A program made the translations under genes and the position numbers. A stretch of DNA of 64,000 nucleotides from Theocolax elegans (Eukaryota > Arthropoda > Insecta > Hymenoptera > Cerocephalidae), in contig CM047427.1 in assembly GCA_026168455.1 (NCBI GenBank), positions 63,492,162 to 63,556,161 of the forward strand. The letters run 5' to 3'. Below the pieces are notes generated by a model. That model was not told the DNA's origin and searched no databases. It was given only the letters and a program-made list of their open reading frames with translations. This document shows positions 37,451-52,600 of the stretch, piece by piece; the stretch's first letter is position 1, and each line of letters begins with the position of its first letter.

Positions 37451-40400
37451 TATACGTTGCCACTTCCGACTAGGAATCGAATCAAAAGATGTATTGGCGT
37501 ATATCGTACGCTCCTTCAGGAAAGTCTACCAGGAAAAGTTAGTTCAGATTTATTGTTGATCTTATATATATCTACATATGTTGTACGTTTCTCGATCGAG
37601 CATAATTACACTACGATTTTCAGACGTATAAAATAGTAGGCAATTATTGACAAACTCTCATTTATTTCCAATAAACTGTTATTTCAGTAATGCGATCTAG
37701 TGGTAAGAGGGGCTTTCTACCAACGCTTTTAACGGATTATAAATATACAGGCAATGGCAATACCTAAATTAATAGTTAAATTGTTCGTCTTACGTAAAAC
37801 GTTTGTACAAACATTACTATACTTATATCTTTTCATATTTTATGGATTACAAAAGTATTTTACTAACTACTAAATGTGCTAATAATTGTAAATAAGAATA
37901 TTTAAAAATGATAAAATTATAACACGTATTGATTTTATGTAATAAAAACAAAGATATTTTTGAATACACATAAAAATTGTTGGTTATGTAATTAACTATT
38001 GACAAAGCGGCATAGCCTGAGGGGACTCGGTCAACAGATATCAAAAACGATCATCAATATTCTTGTTTTTTTCCTCGACACACTTGATTACCTTCGTGCA
38101 ACAAAAAAATTAAATTAATCTAATATTTTCAAAATGAAAGTAAAATGTAGTTTCGCACAAATAGCGGAAGAACAAAAGATTAAATCATTTTTTAAAAGAA
38201 GTTTTAATTTCTTCAAAAATTTAGGGTAACAGAAACAACTGCGAAGAACCTACCACTAATTTTGTACAATAAATTATGCTTGTAAGTGTTCAAAATAAAA
38301 TTAAATAATTTAGTTTTTGTACTGCATAAAGGTATACCTGAGTTTCGACATTTTTAGGATTATGTTTTTAATGAATATTAAATCGCTAAACAAATATTTG
38401 ATTCAACTATCATTTCAAAAGATTTTGATGTGTTAAGTTATTGAAAAAACAATCTGCATACAGAATTTTTTACAAAAAAAAGTCATATTGTTAATGTTTA
38501 TTTAATAAAACATTGTAATAGTGTAGTATCAAAAATTGCATAAAAATCTGTGCTATATAATTTAAAATAATTTAAAATGCCCAATTTAACTAGTTGGTGA
38601 AACGTTTTTCATCGTAATTTATGAGCATTTTATAAAATCGAAAATACCAAGCCAGTTTTTGTCAATTTATTTAAAAGGAAACTAATTACCTGTAGAAACA
38701 TATGATGTTTAGGTTTTTACATTAAATTACGGATTGACATTTGCAGATTATTAGCGATGTTACACATGAATATATATTTAAATTTCAATAGTAAAAAAGT
38801 GTGCGAATTGTGAAAACATCCTGTGTTGACATAACCGAACTATCATTTCACTTTGATTTCTTTAATGTTCACGTAATAGCGATTTTGAGCTTATTATAAA
38901 TGCGCAGAATTATATCCATTTTTACTATAACTCACTATCCAGAAGAGTAGCCATTGTGAATTTTTCAGTTTCTACCAGGGTTCGAATTTAATATAAAAAT
39001 TTATTGATACATAAATTACTTTTGTAATGAACGCATTGTACCTTTTTAAAAGCATTACGTCAAGCATTTTTAAACCATAAAAGAGTGCTATCCTACAACA
39101 GTCTGTACTTAAAGAATTAAAATAATTTATATAAAATTTATGTAATAATTAACACCGACCTTAGAATCTTCAAACACTTTTGGCACATGTGCGACAACGT
39201 GTAAGTCGTACTGTAAAACATAGATTTCCATGTGAAGATCAATGAAAATACTAGCTTGACCGACATTTCTAATACCAGTTTAAATACAAACGTTCTTTTC
39301 AGGTTTAATGCCAAAGAGCGCAAATCTAGTTTTTCGTTTAGTCAGATGATCCTTTTTTTTAGCGTTACCTGGTTTGACCAAGCCTGAGATATTTTTCTTG
39401 ACGTAATAGTCTATGCGGCATTTTAGAAGTAAATTAACGATTACTGGAACAGTTACGACAAGCTGCCTTTTACAAGCATATGTCATGATTAAAAATAGAA
39501 AATAGTATTTATCAGTATAGTAATTTACTTCTGGTAAAATAAGGCAGAGTGTAATTAAAGAATAAACAGTGAATCATGATTATCAAAAATAGAAATTTAA
39601 AATATCGGACACTACAGAATAGAAATTTTTAGTTTGGGTATCATTTTGCACACTTGCGCAGATGACTCGTTCACATGTCCCTGCTAAATCGAATTTTATG
39701 CAGGTCGTTGGCATTTATTCTTTTCGCCGACTCCGAATCGTGTACTTGTATCGTAATGTACTATATTACCATTAATAAAATTGTAGTTTTTTTATCATCA
39801 TATTAGAGTCACGTATTTTTGGAAACAAAAAATAATATTAGTTTTAAACAAGATAATGAAGAACACTTTAGAGCACCAGATGCTAATTCACATGCGCAGG
39901 CTAGCCATTATGCTTACGTAGTATAGGTATTTGCTTTCGTTTGCTGTCTACAATAATAAATCTGGAAGGTTGATCATTCTCATCTATAGATATCTAGATT
40001 ACTTTCAATTTTTGTAGAAATATTCAAAAATTCTATAAACTTTTTGTATTTTTTATTGAGTTTGTCCTTTACAAATTAGTCGAACAAAAAGTATAAAATA
40101 CGTAATAACTTCGAAATTTTCTGATGAGGGTTCACTTTTTTCATCAATTAGAAATCCGTATGAGTAACATATATAAATAAAAAATCTTGTTCATAATATT
40201 ACAATGTTTCTTTTGCGAAAGAAATGGTTTTAATTACATCAGCCACAACTGTTTTGGTTACAGCTGAACAAAAGGATAAATGTGATTTGATTTGAAAACT
40301 AAAAAGTTAATGGGTGAAAGCATTTTGTTATTATTCTGTATATTAATTTTATCATTCAATTTATATAAGAGATCCAAACTGTTAAGCTAACCACAATCTA

Positions 40401-43236
40401 TAAATATTTGTATAAGGAAAGGACTATGATTGCATACTCGTGTTCTGCGCGCTCAATTCACCGGGTTTTCTGACACTCCAGCAACGAGTCCCGTATGCAT
40501 TCCTTCGATACACCATGTGAAATCTACTTTACTTCAGCGCATCAAGGCCCTAATGAAAACGGTTCAATAAAAATTAGTATATTTTATAGTAAGGTTGTGA
40601 TATACTTAGCTTATCATATCTTTGATTATAGTTTATAGCAAATGTTGAAATGTATATAGTAGTTTTTGTTATAAATTGTGTGCTAAAAATTTTAAAATAA
40701 AATATAGTATATAAATTATGAGAATCCGTCGTCGCGCAATATTAGTATTTGTTTGTGCTTTTCGAGGAGATGCGCACGAGCACCATAAAAAATTTTTACA
40801 AATCACGTGCAAGTGCAAGCGAACTATAAGTGTCATATCCAAATTTTATGCGCTAATACAATCTTTGATGCAATATTAAAACTAAGTTGTTTTGATCCTA
40901 ATGAGCAAATATCTGATTGGGTTTAATTTATCTGCGGAATTTAACTGTGGCAAGAATTTGAAATCCACAGAACTTTTCTTGACAATATAAATGAATTACA
41001 TATGCAAATTTATTATATTACTTAAATGTCTTTTTTATACAAATTATCAGATGTAACTTTCAGAATCGAGTCTTTTACGATAACAGTATAATTTTGTCTG
41101 ATATATTTCTCTGAAATTGATTTGTCGTAAACAATTGTAAAATAAAAGCATCGTATGAGTGATATTAATATAGGGTATCATGTAAACACTTAATCAAACA
41201 TTTTTAAATTTTCGTTCTTGACTACGAGGTTGTCCATAAAACTTAAAATAATATTATGAATACGAATGATTGACGCTTATTTTCGATCAGAAAGAGGTTG
41301 AAGATTTGAAAATTTTAATTCTGTTTATTTTATACGACGGTTTGTTAGTTTGGTATGCAAACTAATTGATCAGGCTAATTTATTGTATATTCACCAAGTT
41401 ATTAACGATTAATTCACGTAAGTATAAACAAAATTACATATATATTTTTTTTAATTTAGATCGTTAAATCATGCTTATCTTGTCAAAAATAAATACCAGA
41501 TATTACAACATAACTGGACAATTCAAATGTACTAAGCTGTCTGAGAATATAAACAAGGCGAAACGCAAATTTAAATAGAGCTTTCATTAGTAACATATGC
41601 ATACACATAATAATTCGAATATAATCTAAGATTTTTAATTTTGTAAAATTGAAAAATAATTTTGCTTATGTCTTTTTATATTGATCTTAAATTTGTTAGT
41701 TTATTACGTATCATTTCGGAAATCAATCTTATATTGTAAGTTTAATGCTAATAAGCAGTAATTAAAAAATTATTTGTTTGTAATTATGTTTTAAATATTT
41801 AAACGTTAAATTGATCTTACGTTATACTATATATACTACATGAATTTTGCTTCTTTTATACGTGCTGCGAGTATAATTATATTTTTATTAAATATATTTT
41901 AATATATAATTACATTCATGTTAATGTTAAATAAAAAAATTATCTAATATACCTAATCAGTTTTCATACTTGGAACTATTTATATCTTTATCTACATTAT
42001 TAAATACAAAATATCCATTAATTTATTTGTCTTCTTATTGAAGATGTTGACAAAATGTTATTGTAAGTAAAAGTAAAGAAATACATTTCTTTCAAGAAGG
42101 TATTTAAAATAATAAATTTGTAATATCTATGATTTATTTTTCTAGAAAGTAAAATAATTATTAAATTAGCTTTACATTAATTTCTTTTAATCATTCTACG
42201 ATTGTGAATATTATATTTTCAAGCAAATTACCCATCTTTATAGCCTATCGGAACAAAGAAAATTCTCAATCCTAACTAAACACTACTTAAGTAAATCTAT
42301 CAAGTATATTTTTACTTCCTTACTTAATTTTAATTTGTTAAAATTTCAATCCAAAATTCGTAAAATGTCATTTTGAAACAATTAACAAATCCGTCTTTAT
42401 CATCTAAAAACCACTTTTTTCTTTCTCTTTACTCTTTAACACCTGAGTAAAAGTAAAAAAATTCAATACTTTCGTAAGGTATATAAGTTAATAATAATGA
42501 ATGTTTGTAGTTTGTATATATCTATATGTTTAATTAAAAATGATTTTCATTTTAAAATTAAAACAATATACTCTTATAAAATTTTAATCTATCAAATTAT
42601 AAGGAACTGATAATTATTTCTGAAAGTGAAAGGTGGCAATTTTGTGTATCCGTGTAGTTTGTCCTTTTGCGACTCAATTCACAGACTCTATACAACAATT
42701 GAAGATGCATTAAAATATTATTAATCTGTAACATAGTTATATCAATGATAGGTATGTATGTTTTCTAATCTATAATTTTCATAGTTCTATTTTTTCATAT
42801 TATATTCTTTCTATTCTGTACATTAAACAAAGAGTAAATGAAAAATTAAATTCTTGATTTTGTTATACTTTATACAAAAATTAATTAAACGCAGTATAAT
42901 TTCACTTAATGTAAATTTTGTCAGTTCTATACAATTTTTAGAAATTATTAAAAATTATCGATAGTATTGGATAAAATTGAAATCGGCAAGTATTTAATCC
43001 CATATTTTTTGTGCAATTACTTTTTTTTTTTAATTTTATGTAAAACAAATCTAAAAGATACGATGTACAAGTGAATGATAGATGACTGAGTTTTTTTCGG
43101 ATACTCACTATAAAAGTAGTCGACAAATACTTTTTTTAAATTTCGTTATATTTTAAAAATTAATTTAATATTTTCAATTATTTCGAAAAGCATTCGAAAA
43201 ACAACTAATTCATTTTACATTAAAAGTTGAAAAATA

Positions 43237-43400
43237 TTAGGAAAATATTTGAGCAATACATTTTTTGAATACCGAATATTCAATAAAAGTATTGGAAGAA
43301 TATTTTTTATCAAATACCGAGTATTTCATCAAAGTATTTGGCACATAGTTTGATGAATATTTTCGGCTTTTCACAAAATTAAAAAAAAGTAGATGTATAA
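43237..43400. repeat. Degenerate tandem repeat, unit about 50-60 bp
   Basis: The pattern AATACCGA(A/G)TATT(T)CA(A/T)(A)AAAGTATTTGG recurs about three times with drift. Read on the minus strand it gives KYS-SVF-type peptide repeats, which reflects the DNA repeat rather than a protein. Confidence 0.55.
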
Positions 43401-46400
43401 AAAATGGGGTCGAATACTTGCCAACCTCTGGTATAAAAAACACATTTATGAATAATAATAACATTAATGATAGAAATAATGTTAATGATTTTGGTAATAA
43501 CAAAGATAAATTAATGTTTTTTTATGGTGCTTCACAATATCAGAATATGGAATGTTTCAGTGATTAATGAATCTTTGTTATGCAACATAGTCTATTAAAA
43601 ATATACATTACAAAAATATGATTTAACGAAAAAATTAATGTTCATTTTAAAGCACGAACTCTGACCAGTTACTCCAGAAATTAGTTCAATATGCAAAGTG
43701 TACTAAGAATTTTTTTTAAGATTACGTTACTCTCACAAAGTGTAAAAAGTGTAGACCTTACTTATAAAGGCTTTTAAATATTTTTTTTACGTGTAATATA
43801 ATTTAAATACTTTAGTATATGTTCTAAATATATAATTTAGATGAATAATTATTATTTACATCAATTTCTAACATTCAAATATGACAGGGGTGTTAAGACT
43901 TTTTGCATCCTCGTTAATCTACTACATTATGTACAAGAATTTAGATTCTACTACATCTTTCATTTTCTATATATGTTTAATATCACTGACGCGTAGCACT
44001 GTAAGTAAACTATGAATATAAGTTACATGAAAGGCTAATTTTATCCTTTAGTTATCAAAATTAAACGTAATATACGCAATATTAATTATATGATAATTAG
44101 CGAATAAATACTTTAACGACATATAACAATTACATAAAATAAAATTAATACTTATGTAAACAACAAAACAGTACTCAATAGAATTTTAAGCAAAATAAAA
44201 GGAATGTATTTAAATCTATTTGAGCTTTCACAATGTACTTGCTAAGATACGCGTAATCACATAATTGTATCGATCTACATTGTATTTATACAATGTATAG
44301 AAGTTCGAATTTAGGTAAAAAATCTAAGTTTTGCTTAAGTTTAAACATTTGCATGTAGGAGATCCCTAACATATCGCGAGAGTTTACGTTGATTGACGTT
44401 GATTGACGTTTTTTTCTCAAAACTATATTGACTGACTTATATGCACAAACTTCTTGCTAGGTTCGCTCTCCAAGTGCGAAAAATTGGAAGATTATATTAT
44501 CAACCACAGTATGAAATTGAGAATTATAAATAAAAATTGCTTTAATTCTTATTTTAGATTAAATACGCATATAATTTTTAAAAAATGAAGCTCAAATATA
44601 CTTTATAATGTAACAGTTTGAAAATTAGACATTTTTATCGTTTGGTTTCGATCTAATTAATTATGTTTGACCAAAAGTAGTTTACAAAAAAAATCTAATA
44701 ATATAATGAAATTATATTTGTATTCTTATTTGTATTCTTTAATTCTATGTTTAAGTGTTTTTAAAACATATATTGCTGAAGAGTTCTACTTAGAAACTTG
44801 TAGGGAACTCTGGTACATTCTAATTATTTCAAAGTCGACCAGCATTTTTTGTTAGAAATGCTGTGAAACGGTATTGAAATGGTAAAGGATTACGTTCAGG
44901 AATATTTTTATATACCTATAATTCTACTACTATTGTCTAGTTCTATACATTTTTCCGTCTGACAATAAAATAGTTTGATTTATTAAATTTATCTTCTGAA
45001 AGGAAGTTAAGAAATTTGTCAGAAGCAGTAGTTAATTTACGGTTTATATATTATTATTATTATAACCATAAATTTATATAACTACTGATGATCTAAACAT
45101 TTATTAATCTAAATCCGTTTTATTAAACTCGGTTTCCTTTTCACCTTTTTTCCATTACCATATACGTTTTTCTTTACAGTTACGTTTCTATTGCAATGTC
45201 GATTTATGATTTTATTTTAGACTTTATATTTTGTGCTTACAGTAGTTCCCAACATTTTCGTTTCTACTTTTTAATATTACGTTATTTTTTATCATTTTCT
45301 TATAACATAAAAAGTATTAAGCGTTATAGATATACTTTTTGAATATGATTTTCTTGACCTATTGTTGTATAAATAATGTTCTTTATTAATGTAATAATAT
45401 ACAATATAAACACAGTGTAAAATACAAGTATAAAACAGTAAAAAATTACAGAAGATCTAAAGTATGAAGTAAGGTTGGCTTTAATAATTAGGTACTTATA
45501 ACTTCTCCCGAACTCAGATGCTTCCTATCGTTACTTCCGCTTTTAAACTGTTACTCGGATTTGTGGGGGTACCACAAAGTTAAATGCTTATACAAAAAAC
45601 TATCGTAATTGAACATAGTTGTATTATAACATTCTTTTAAAAATCAGTATGTTTATAATATCATAATCTTCCTTTTTGTGTCATTTTTCTTCTCGACTTG
45701 GATTTAATTAATAACAAAAATAAGATGTTTAATTCTTGGGTACATAATCCATTCTATGCCATTTAAATCAACACAGAAATAAGAATGGGAATAAAGATTA
45801 ACATTAGCCTAATGTCCCATTACCTTTACACTATAGCGTCACCACTACATACGGTCTCAGCTTAAACACACATACATAAACACTACGCACATATACTCTC
45901 TTTTTCCACATTGTAATATATTTAAATTTTTATATTCGTACAGCGGGCCTCGACAATTATTCGCGCACCTGCTCCGCAGTACCTGTAACATGTATATTTC
46001 ATGCGATTTGTCCCAATTTATCTTAGATGCGATCCTTTCAATTTACAGCAGACAAGTCTCTGTAGAGATTACCATTTTATTAGTAATGCGTTGTTAATTT
46101 TACACAAATGAAAGGACAATGAATAAAAATAATACAAGTATAATTAATTTTTTTTCAATGAATTTTTTAATATTTTATTGAAATTCTTGCTTTTGGTAAG
46201 AAAGAAATGAAATAGTAAGTAGACACATTAAGGATTAAAATAAATTTATGATTACTTATTTGATATCGAAAAAATAATTATATACGTGAATATACATATT
46301 GAAATAAATATAGAAAGTAGAATTGATCACAAATTTTACACGATAGCCCAATTCGGTTAACAAAACTTAACAAAAATATTTGGTAAGTTTAAATTATCGA

Positions 46401-48260
46401 AAGAGATTATAAAACGTATTTTATCAGAATATTGCACATAAATTATTTTGTACCTCACCAGATTACAGATAATTAACCATATTATTTAAATAAAAAATGA
46501 GTATCCACTCGTGATAATTATAACATGAAAGATGTGTTACTATAGAATTAACAGTTGCACTTTTATAGAAGGTTTTACAAAGTAGGGCACAAGTTCTTAT
46601 GAATAATATTGAATTTTATTTACAAGTGCGCGTTGAGTAATTACTTTGACGTAATATCGTTTTATAGCAATATTATGTAAACAAATTTTTTTCAAATTTT
46701 TTTAAAATTAAATATTTAAAATTCAACTTGCTTAATCTCAACTCAACTGTATGGTGATTCATACATTATATGAATTTAATTATTTTTATTTGGTGTTTTG
46801 AATATATTCTGTATATTATAACAATTTTTAAAATCAGAGCAAAGTTTAAGCTCAGTAAATTGAAGGCGGATAATAAGAGCAATTTTAAAAAAAAGATAAA
46901 TAAATTAGTAATTATATATTATTTATATTATTTACCATTTAGATTAATATTTGCAAATTTTTTATTTTAATAATGATCTTTTTCTATAATTCTTATAGTA
47001 TGTAAATATTTATTTTTAAATTTATACCGACGGAAAAAAATTAAATGAACATATGTGTGTATAGTAGAGTTGAAAAGTTATGAATATATATTACGTATAC
47101 ATACGTGATCACGACAGCAAATCAAAATTGTACTTAAAAGCTTTTTATACTCAAATATTTTAATCATTCTCTTAAAATTATTCGTGTTACAATTGTATAA
47201 ACATCTTCACGATATTTAATAAATGTATTAATAATTTTCACCATATGTCATACCAATTGTCTACAGTGATTTAAAACATTTTTTAAAGTAAACATGACGA
47301 ATAAATTGTATTAAGTATCAAAAATGGTAAGTACATCGTGTTGTTATTGAGTTTAAACATTAATTAAATTTTTGTTTTGGTGTGAAGCCTGAAATTGAAG
47401 AAGAATAAACGTTTTATAACTTCTTTAAAAGTAGTTTTATTTACAATTTTATTTTTTATACGTCTACTCACTCTTATGGTAGATGCGAATTGCGATAGTA
47501 TAAATAACATTTACATGGAAGGAATTTTTTTTTAATTGAAATTTACTGGTGCACGGTAATCCACACTATTTAGTATGGGAAATGAGTAGAGTAAAAATTA
47601 TGCAATATAAAAGGTAATTCTTACAGGGAAGTTTGATAAAACTTTTTATAGGCAAATAATTAATTATTCTATTTAGAAAATCGCAAAATGTTGACAATAA
47701 ATATTGTCGCCGAATAGTTGATTAAACTTTTTGTGGCGTAATTATATATAATTATAAAACAACTCATAATGAGAAACGGTACAAGCATGTACTCGTAATA
47801 AAGAATGAGAATATTGATCTGTCGGTGCCCTGCAAAGCACTGGCTATATCAAATTTTAAAGAGTAAGGTAACTATCGTTACTAATAGAAATCACACTCTA
47901 GGGACAGTACACGTCAGTTGTTCAGGTGACGTTCACATAGTACACTGTAACAGTTCGTTAGAGCCTGTATTTGTTTTTTTGCAAATTACTATTACATACA
48001 CCTATACGTTTGTGTTGTAATTATTTATATTTTGAATATACATATTCTTTAATTGTAATACGTTTTCCTAATGCAATTAATTTAATTAGTTCGTAGAGCT
48101 TTTATTTTTCATAAAGTGGACACAAATAAATCTTTTGAAAACTCAACAAGACTAAGAAGGTAAGAGTAAAGTTATTGTTATTAATATGTTTAAATAAATT
48201 TTAGCATTTTTACTTAAAGTTTTTTTGTAAGAGCTAGGTAAAATTAGATTTTGGTAATCC

Positions 48261-48304
48261 ATTACAGAATTACTGGTCATACTGTGACCAGATAATTCAG
48301 TAAT
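48261..48304. repeat. Near-perfect 20 bp hairpin, 5 nt loop
   Basis: ATTACAGAATTACTGGTCA (48261-48279) pairs with 48285-48304 with one mismatch and one bulge. Too short for a typical insect pre-miRNA; it may be a transposon remnant or structured element about 360 bp before the 48.7 kb promoter. Confidence 0.6.
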
Positions 48305-48665
48305 TCAATAATTTTTTCCATTTTTACAGTATTTAATAAATCAAACGATTATCACATTTACCAAGCTGTAAGTAACTCTGCTAGAAATACTAACGGGTTA
48401 TTATCTATTTATTAGGTAATTTTGATACTTAAAACGCGATTCTATTATTATTTCATTATATAAGATAAAACTATATTGATAATTGAATAGATGATCATAT
48501 AATTAATAATATTTTTTAGCAGAGTAAAATTATAATTAATTTTTTAACAATAATAGTAGTATATCGAATCTTCATACAATCGGTGAATTATACGTTAATA
48601 GTTCTCTATAGAATGAAAATGATGAAGAGTAAGGATATACGCAGTTATCGTCTGAATGTAAATGT

Positions 48666-48700
48666 TATAAGTTGTCAAGTCAAGTGAGAGTGTCAGTCAC
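48666..48700 (+). promoter_or_regulatory. TATA/initiator promoter, plus strand
   Basis: TATAAG at 48666-48671 and the arthropod consensus initiator TCAGTC at 48693-48698 put the start A at 48695, 29 bp from the TATA. A CpG-rich island begins about 130 bp downstream. This is the best-formed core promoter outside the metalloproteinases. Confidence 0.5.
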
Positions 48701-49320
48701 CAGTCGAAGAGTAAAGATATAGGTATAGGTACGTAATATCCTTAGAGGAAAACCGCTTGATGACAAAAACCGCATGGGTATTGGCATAGAGAAACATCTC
48801 CTTTCAAAAGATCTCGAACGGTAATGGGTTGCGGGTCCCCACAGCTGCACAACGTGCTGGGGAACTGCTTCACGGCCGTGCCGTTGCGCGATAATCAGAG
48901 AAAGGGAAAGAGAATTTTCCCATTCGTCCCTGCCGCGCGATGCGGTAACACTCGCGCGAACGTTCTTATGTATACGTGTAAACGTTCACATATATTGTAT
49001 ACATATAGGGATATATCGCGAAAAAAAAGAGGAGCGCGCGGATGTAGGAGGCTCAGGCGCGCTGCAGGAGAGGTGATTGTACGGTTGTGGCGCTCCGCGC
49101 AACTTTCTCACTGCCCGGCGCGGATTACAAACGCGGAAGAGTATTTTCTCGGGTGCACCGGCACGTTGCTGCCACGGCAGTGCTTCTTCGCGCGCTCGAC
49201 CGACAGGATCGTTCTACCCGGGCTCTTATTTACCTAGGTACCTTTGGGGTACACTTGGAATAAACGCATCGACACTCGGTGGGGTTTCTACGCTGAACCT
49301 CTAGGCTGGGTGAGTCTCGC
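48695..49320 (+). other. CpG-rich transcribed-like region with a 137-codon frame, unknown
   Basis: Downstream of the TATA/TCAGTC promoter the sequence is the most GC-rich in the window. After a nine-codon-scale upstream frame (ATG at about 48760), ATG at 48824 opens 137 codons to 49237, Arg- and Cys-rich with no domain I recognise; a second frame covers 49244-49660. A donor-like CTGGGTGAGTC is at 49308. Likely a 5' leader or first exon of a long gene or non-coding RNA; coding status doubtful. Confidence 0.3.
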
Positions 49321-49660
49321 TCCTTCATTTTTAGGATCCGCTATACTCTGCACTATATTTTACACAGAAACGCGTATGAGAGATGATGCTATACTCATGA
49401 CGCCCAGACGATTCTTTACCCATGTTTGCGAAAGCGTGACTGTGCGAACGCACTCTCGATTCTCTATTATCCTCGTCTGTTCAACATGTCATACTTACCA
49501 TTTTATTTTATTGTTTCTTCTGATACAATCTACTTATTTATTTATAACCTTTTTCTCACATTATGTACTCATTATTATTTTACATTCAGCAATATATTTA
49601 CCATTTTTTATTAGTCAACTATGTCGATGTATATCTAACTATTTAATGAAAGCAACGTAG

Positions 49661-52600
49661 GCTTGTTTGTTGAAAACATAGTTGTGCAAAATAATGTTCT
49701 CAGCCTAAAATAATTATTGTGCGAGCCTTAGTGTTGTACGGATTGTTCAGCGGAACTAATATACGGTTGAAACTGCGGTGTCATGTTGCAATGGATGTTT
49801 AAATTTCAAAATAATACAAAACTATGAGAAACAACTTGATACACCATGCGCCCACTCAACCTTATTTATTTTTACTTGTACCTCTTACTATTTAAACTGT
49901 AACAGATTAAACTATATATACATTTATTTTATTTCTTTTCATATTTATGTACACTATGGTTCACTTAATATTTTATAGCGATTAAAAATAGAGTACACTA
50001 AAAAATTACATTTTTTAAAAATTTTTATTAAAATTATGTGTACCTCTTACACGATGTTTATACAAAAATATAAAGCTTTTCATTTGATTCGCCTGGGATT
50101 ATTTAACCCAAAGTGATATGGCATTGAATTTGAGAGTTTGATTGAAATTTTGTAATAATATTTTTAAATGTAATTGCAAACACTTTACACAATAATATTA
50201 CGTTAAACTTTATGATGCTTTTAAGAAATATAAAAAATTTTAGTTAAAACTTAAAATTAAATGTGAATGTTTTAATCTTATTGTATTTTGTAAAGATAGT
50301 ATTATTATTACGAGTTTAAGTTTAGCCATTTAATTTTTAGATCGTTTAAACAAAAATAAAATATATTTGTAAAGAACAATGACCGCACGTATTAAAATTA
50401 ATTCATATATCAATACATCGTCTGTATAATGTGCATGCTTTAAAATGAAATGTAGACCCTCTTAATCACATTAAATGGAAAATGGTCTTTACTCTTATAT
50501 ATATACGTACTTGGAGTAAACTTACTTTCGTATACTTAATGTACAAGTTAGTGAAAGTTTAATATCAGTTTTAGATTACAACGATCAAATTCGTTTTCAA
50601 TACACATATATACCCAGCCGTTTAACACGGTATTTATTAGCTGGTGTATATAAATCCACCTAGTATCCAATTGCAATTTATATTTATCGATAATGATTCG
50701 AATGAATAACAAATGGTTTGTTAAATTCATTTATTAGGAGGTAACTCCTAATATATTTAATTTTAGTTTAACATTTTTGTAATTTATTTATATATTTTTA
50801 ATGTTTATAAGTTTTGTAGAATTTTATTATTAATTACGTAATTCAGTGTGGTGAAACATAATATAGAAAAAAAATTTGAGTTTACATATAAATAATTTTT
50901 TTCTTGCTTCTGTTTCGCAAAGTACTCAAAACTCCAAGATATTCATCTTTTTAATTAATTTACATTTGTAAATTATTTATATACATAGAACAAGGTAAAT
51001 TTTCACAAAAAATAAGTTTCATTCAAAGTTGAGTAACTTTCCTAAAGTTTAGACTAGCATAATTTAATGAAAAAAAATTATTTCGAATAAAATTTATAAA
51101 ACTTTTGAATTAACGAAATAATTTGTAAATGAAAAGTATTTTCTTTAAAATTTTGCTTTATAATATTATATGTGCACCTTTTTAACGTGCACTTAGAGTC
51201 GCATGGGTATACGGGCACATATCAAGTCAAATTATTTGACCGAGTTCAAGTCGAGTAGTAGGAGAAAAATCAGGTGTTTCAATCTAATTAAAAAATTCTA
51301 GAGCAATACTTGAAAATTTTAAATTGCTAGAAGTAAATTTGATACTTGATATCTTTTTAACAAACTCAAGTGGGAAATTCAAGCTACGTTAATTATTTAT
51401 TTTAAAGTTACTCGTTTTATATAATGCAATCAATCTCTCATCAAAATAAAATAATGCAACTCATACAATAATGTTTTTAAAAGGTAATCAATCTATGTCT
51501 AATGTTTATAATTGTTATATAAGATGCTCAATTTTTTGCTTTAAACATTGATTAAAATAGTTACCTCTAAATACTTCAAGGATTAAACGTTTTATTCAAT
51601 AAATCCCGAGTATTTAGTAATTTTTTTTAAATTTGTTTTGAAATATATAATAAAAGAATATGTATGTAGTTTTAAATTATTATGAAAAATAGTTACTTTT
51701 TAAAAATATTCTGCAATTGAATTGAATTGATAATTTTTGCCAATGTTTGTTTTTTAAATTACCCGTTAGATGAAAATGACGATTAACCTGAGACAAAAAA
51801 CTTATTTTGCTTACCATTCAATGTCACATATATTTATAACATTATTAGGTTAAGTGTTGATAAATTGCGCGTTTATTTATTGATGGATTGGTAATAGAAA
51901 TTGAAAGAAACTTTAAAATAATTTATGCACGACGAGCAATGGAAGTTCAGCGTTCCGCTTCTACTGGTTTACGGCTGTTAAATGACCCATAACCATAGTT
52001 ATTTCAACCATATTTTGCGGAAATTACATAGAATTAAGAAATAACTTTGTAGCTATACCAAGTTTGCGCTTCGTATTATTTCTGAGAACATTTTTAGAAA
52101 ATAACATTTTATTTAACTTTTTCTCTAAGAAAAAAAAGTACTCTAGTCATATGCAAAAAGTAACTGTAAATAATACTTATATATTCAATAAGTACACTCA
52201 CTAAAAATTATATAATTCTAAATATTATTGCTTACACATAATTTGTCTTAAGGATTTTAGGTATACATTTATAGATCTACGTTATCTCTTATTTTTTTTA
52301 ATTTGAAAAAATAAAAAAGGAAAAAACTTTTTATATTAAATTAATTTTTAACTGATTACTGAATTTTTATGTATATTTTAAATTGAACATGGTGGAGAAT
52401 AGTCATTGATGTACCTAAACAACATGAGGATATCAGATGTAAAGTTTGTATATTTCTAAATTATATTTGAAAGAAAAGTACTTTTTGATTAAATTATTCA
52501 ATTTTCACGACAATTTAAAAGAAATCATGGTGAAGATATCAGTGGAAGGGTCGGTGGAGGTAGCAAAGTGTAAGGACTAATGCCATATTCAAATAATATG

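Larger units (their letters stand above)
37451..48660. other. Gene desert
   Basis: More than 11 kb of AT-rich DNA with only short chance frames. One at 44706-44855 begins with a signal-peptide-like stretch (MKLYLYSYLYSLILCLSV) but has no homology, no good promoter and low complexity. A 10 bp direct repeat (ACGTTGATTG) occurs at about 44386-44410. Confidence 0.45.

Noticed and set aside
37690..37740. tRNA A-box-like CTAGTGGTAAGAGG
   Set aside because: No B box or cloverleaf follows; no tRNA gene was found anywhere in the window.
44706..44855. 49-codon frame with signal-peptide-like start
   Set aside because: Low complexity, no promoter or homologue; AT-rich DNA gives hydrophobic N termini by chance.
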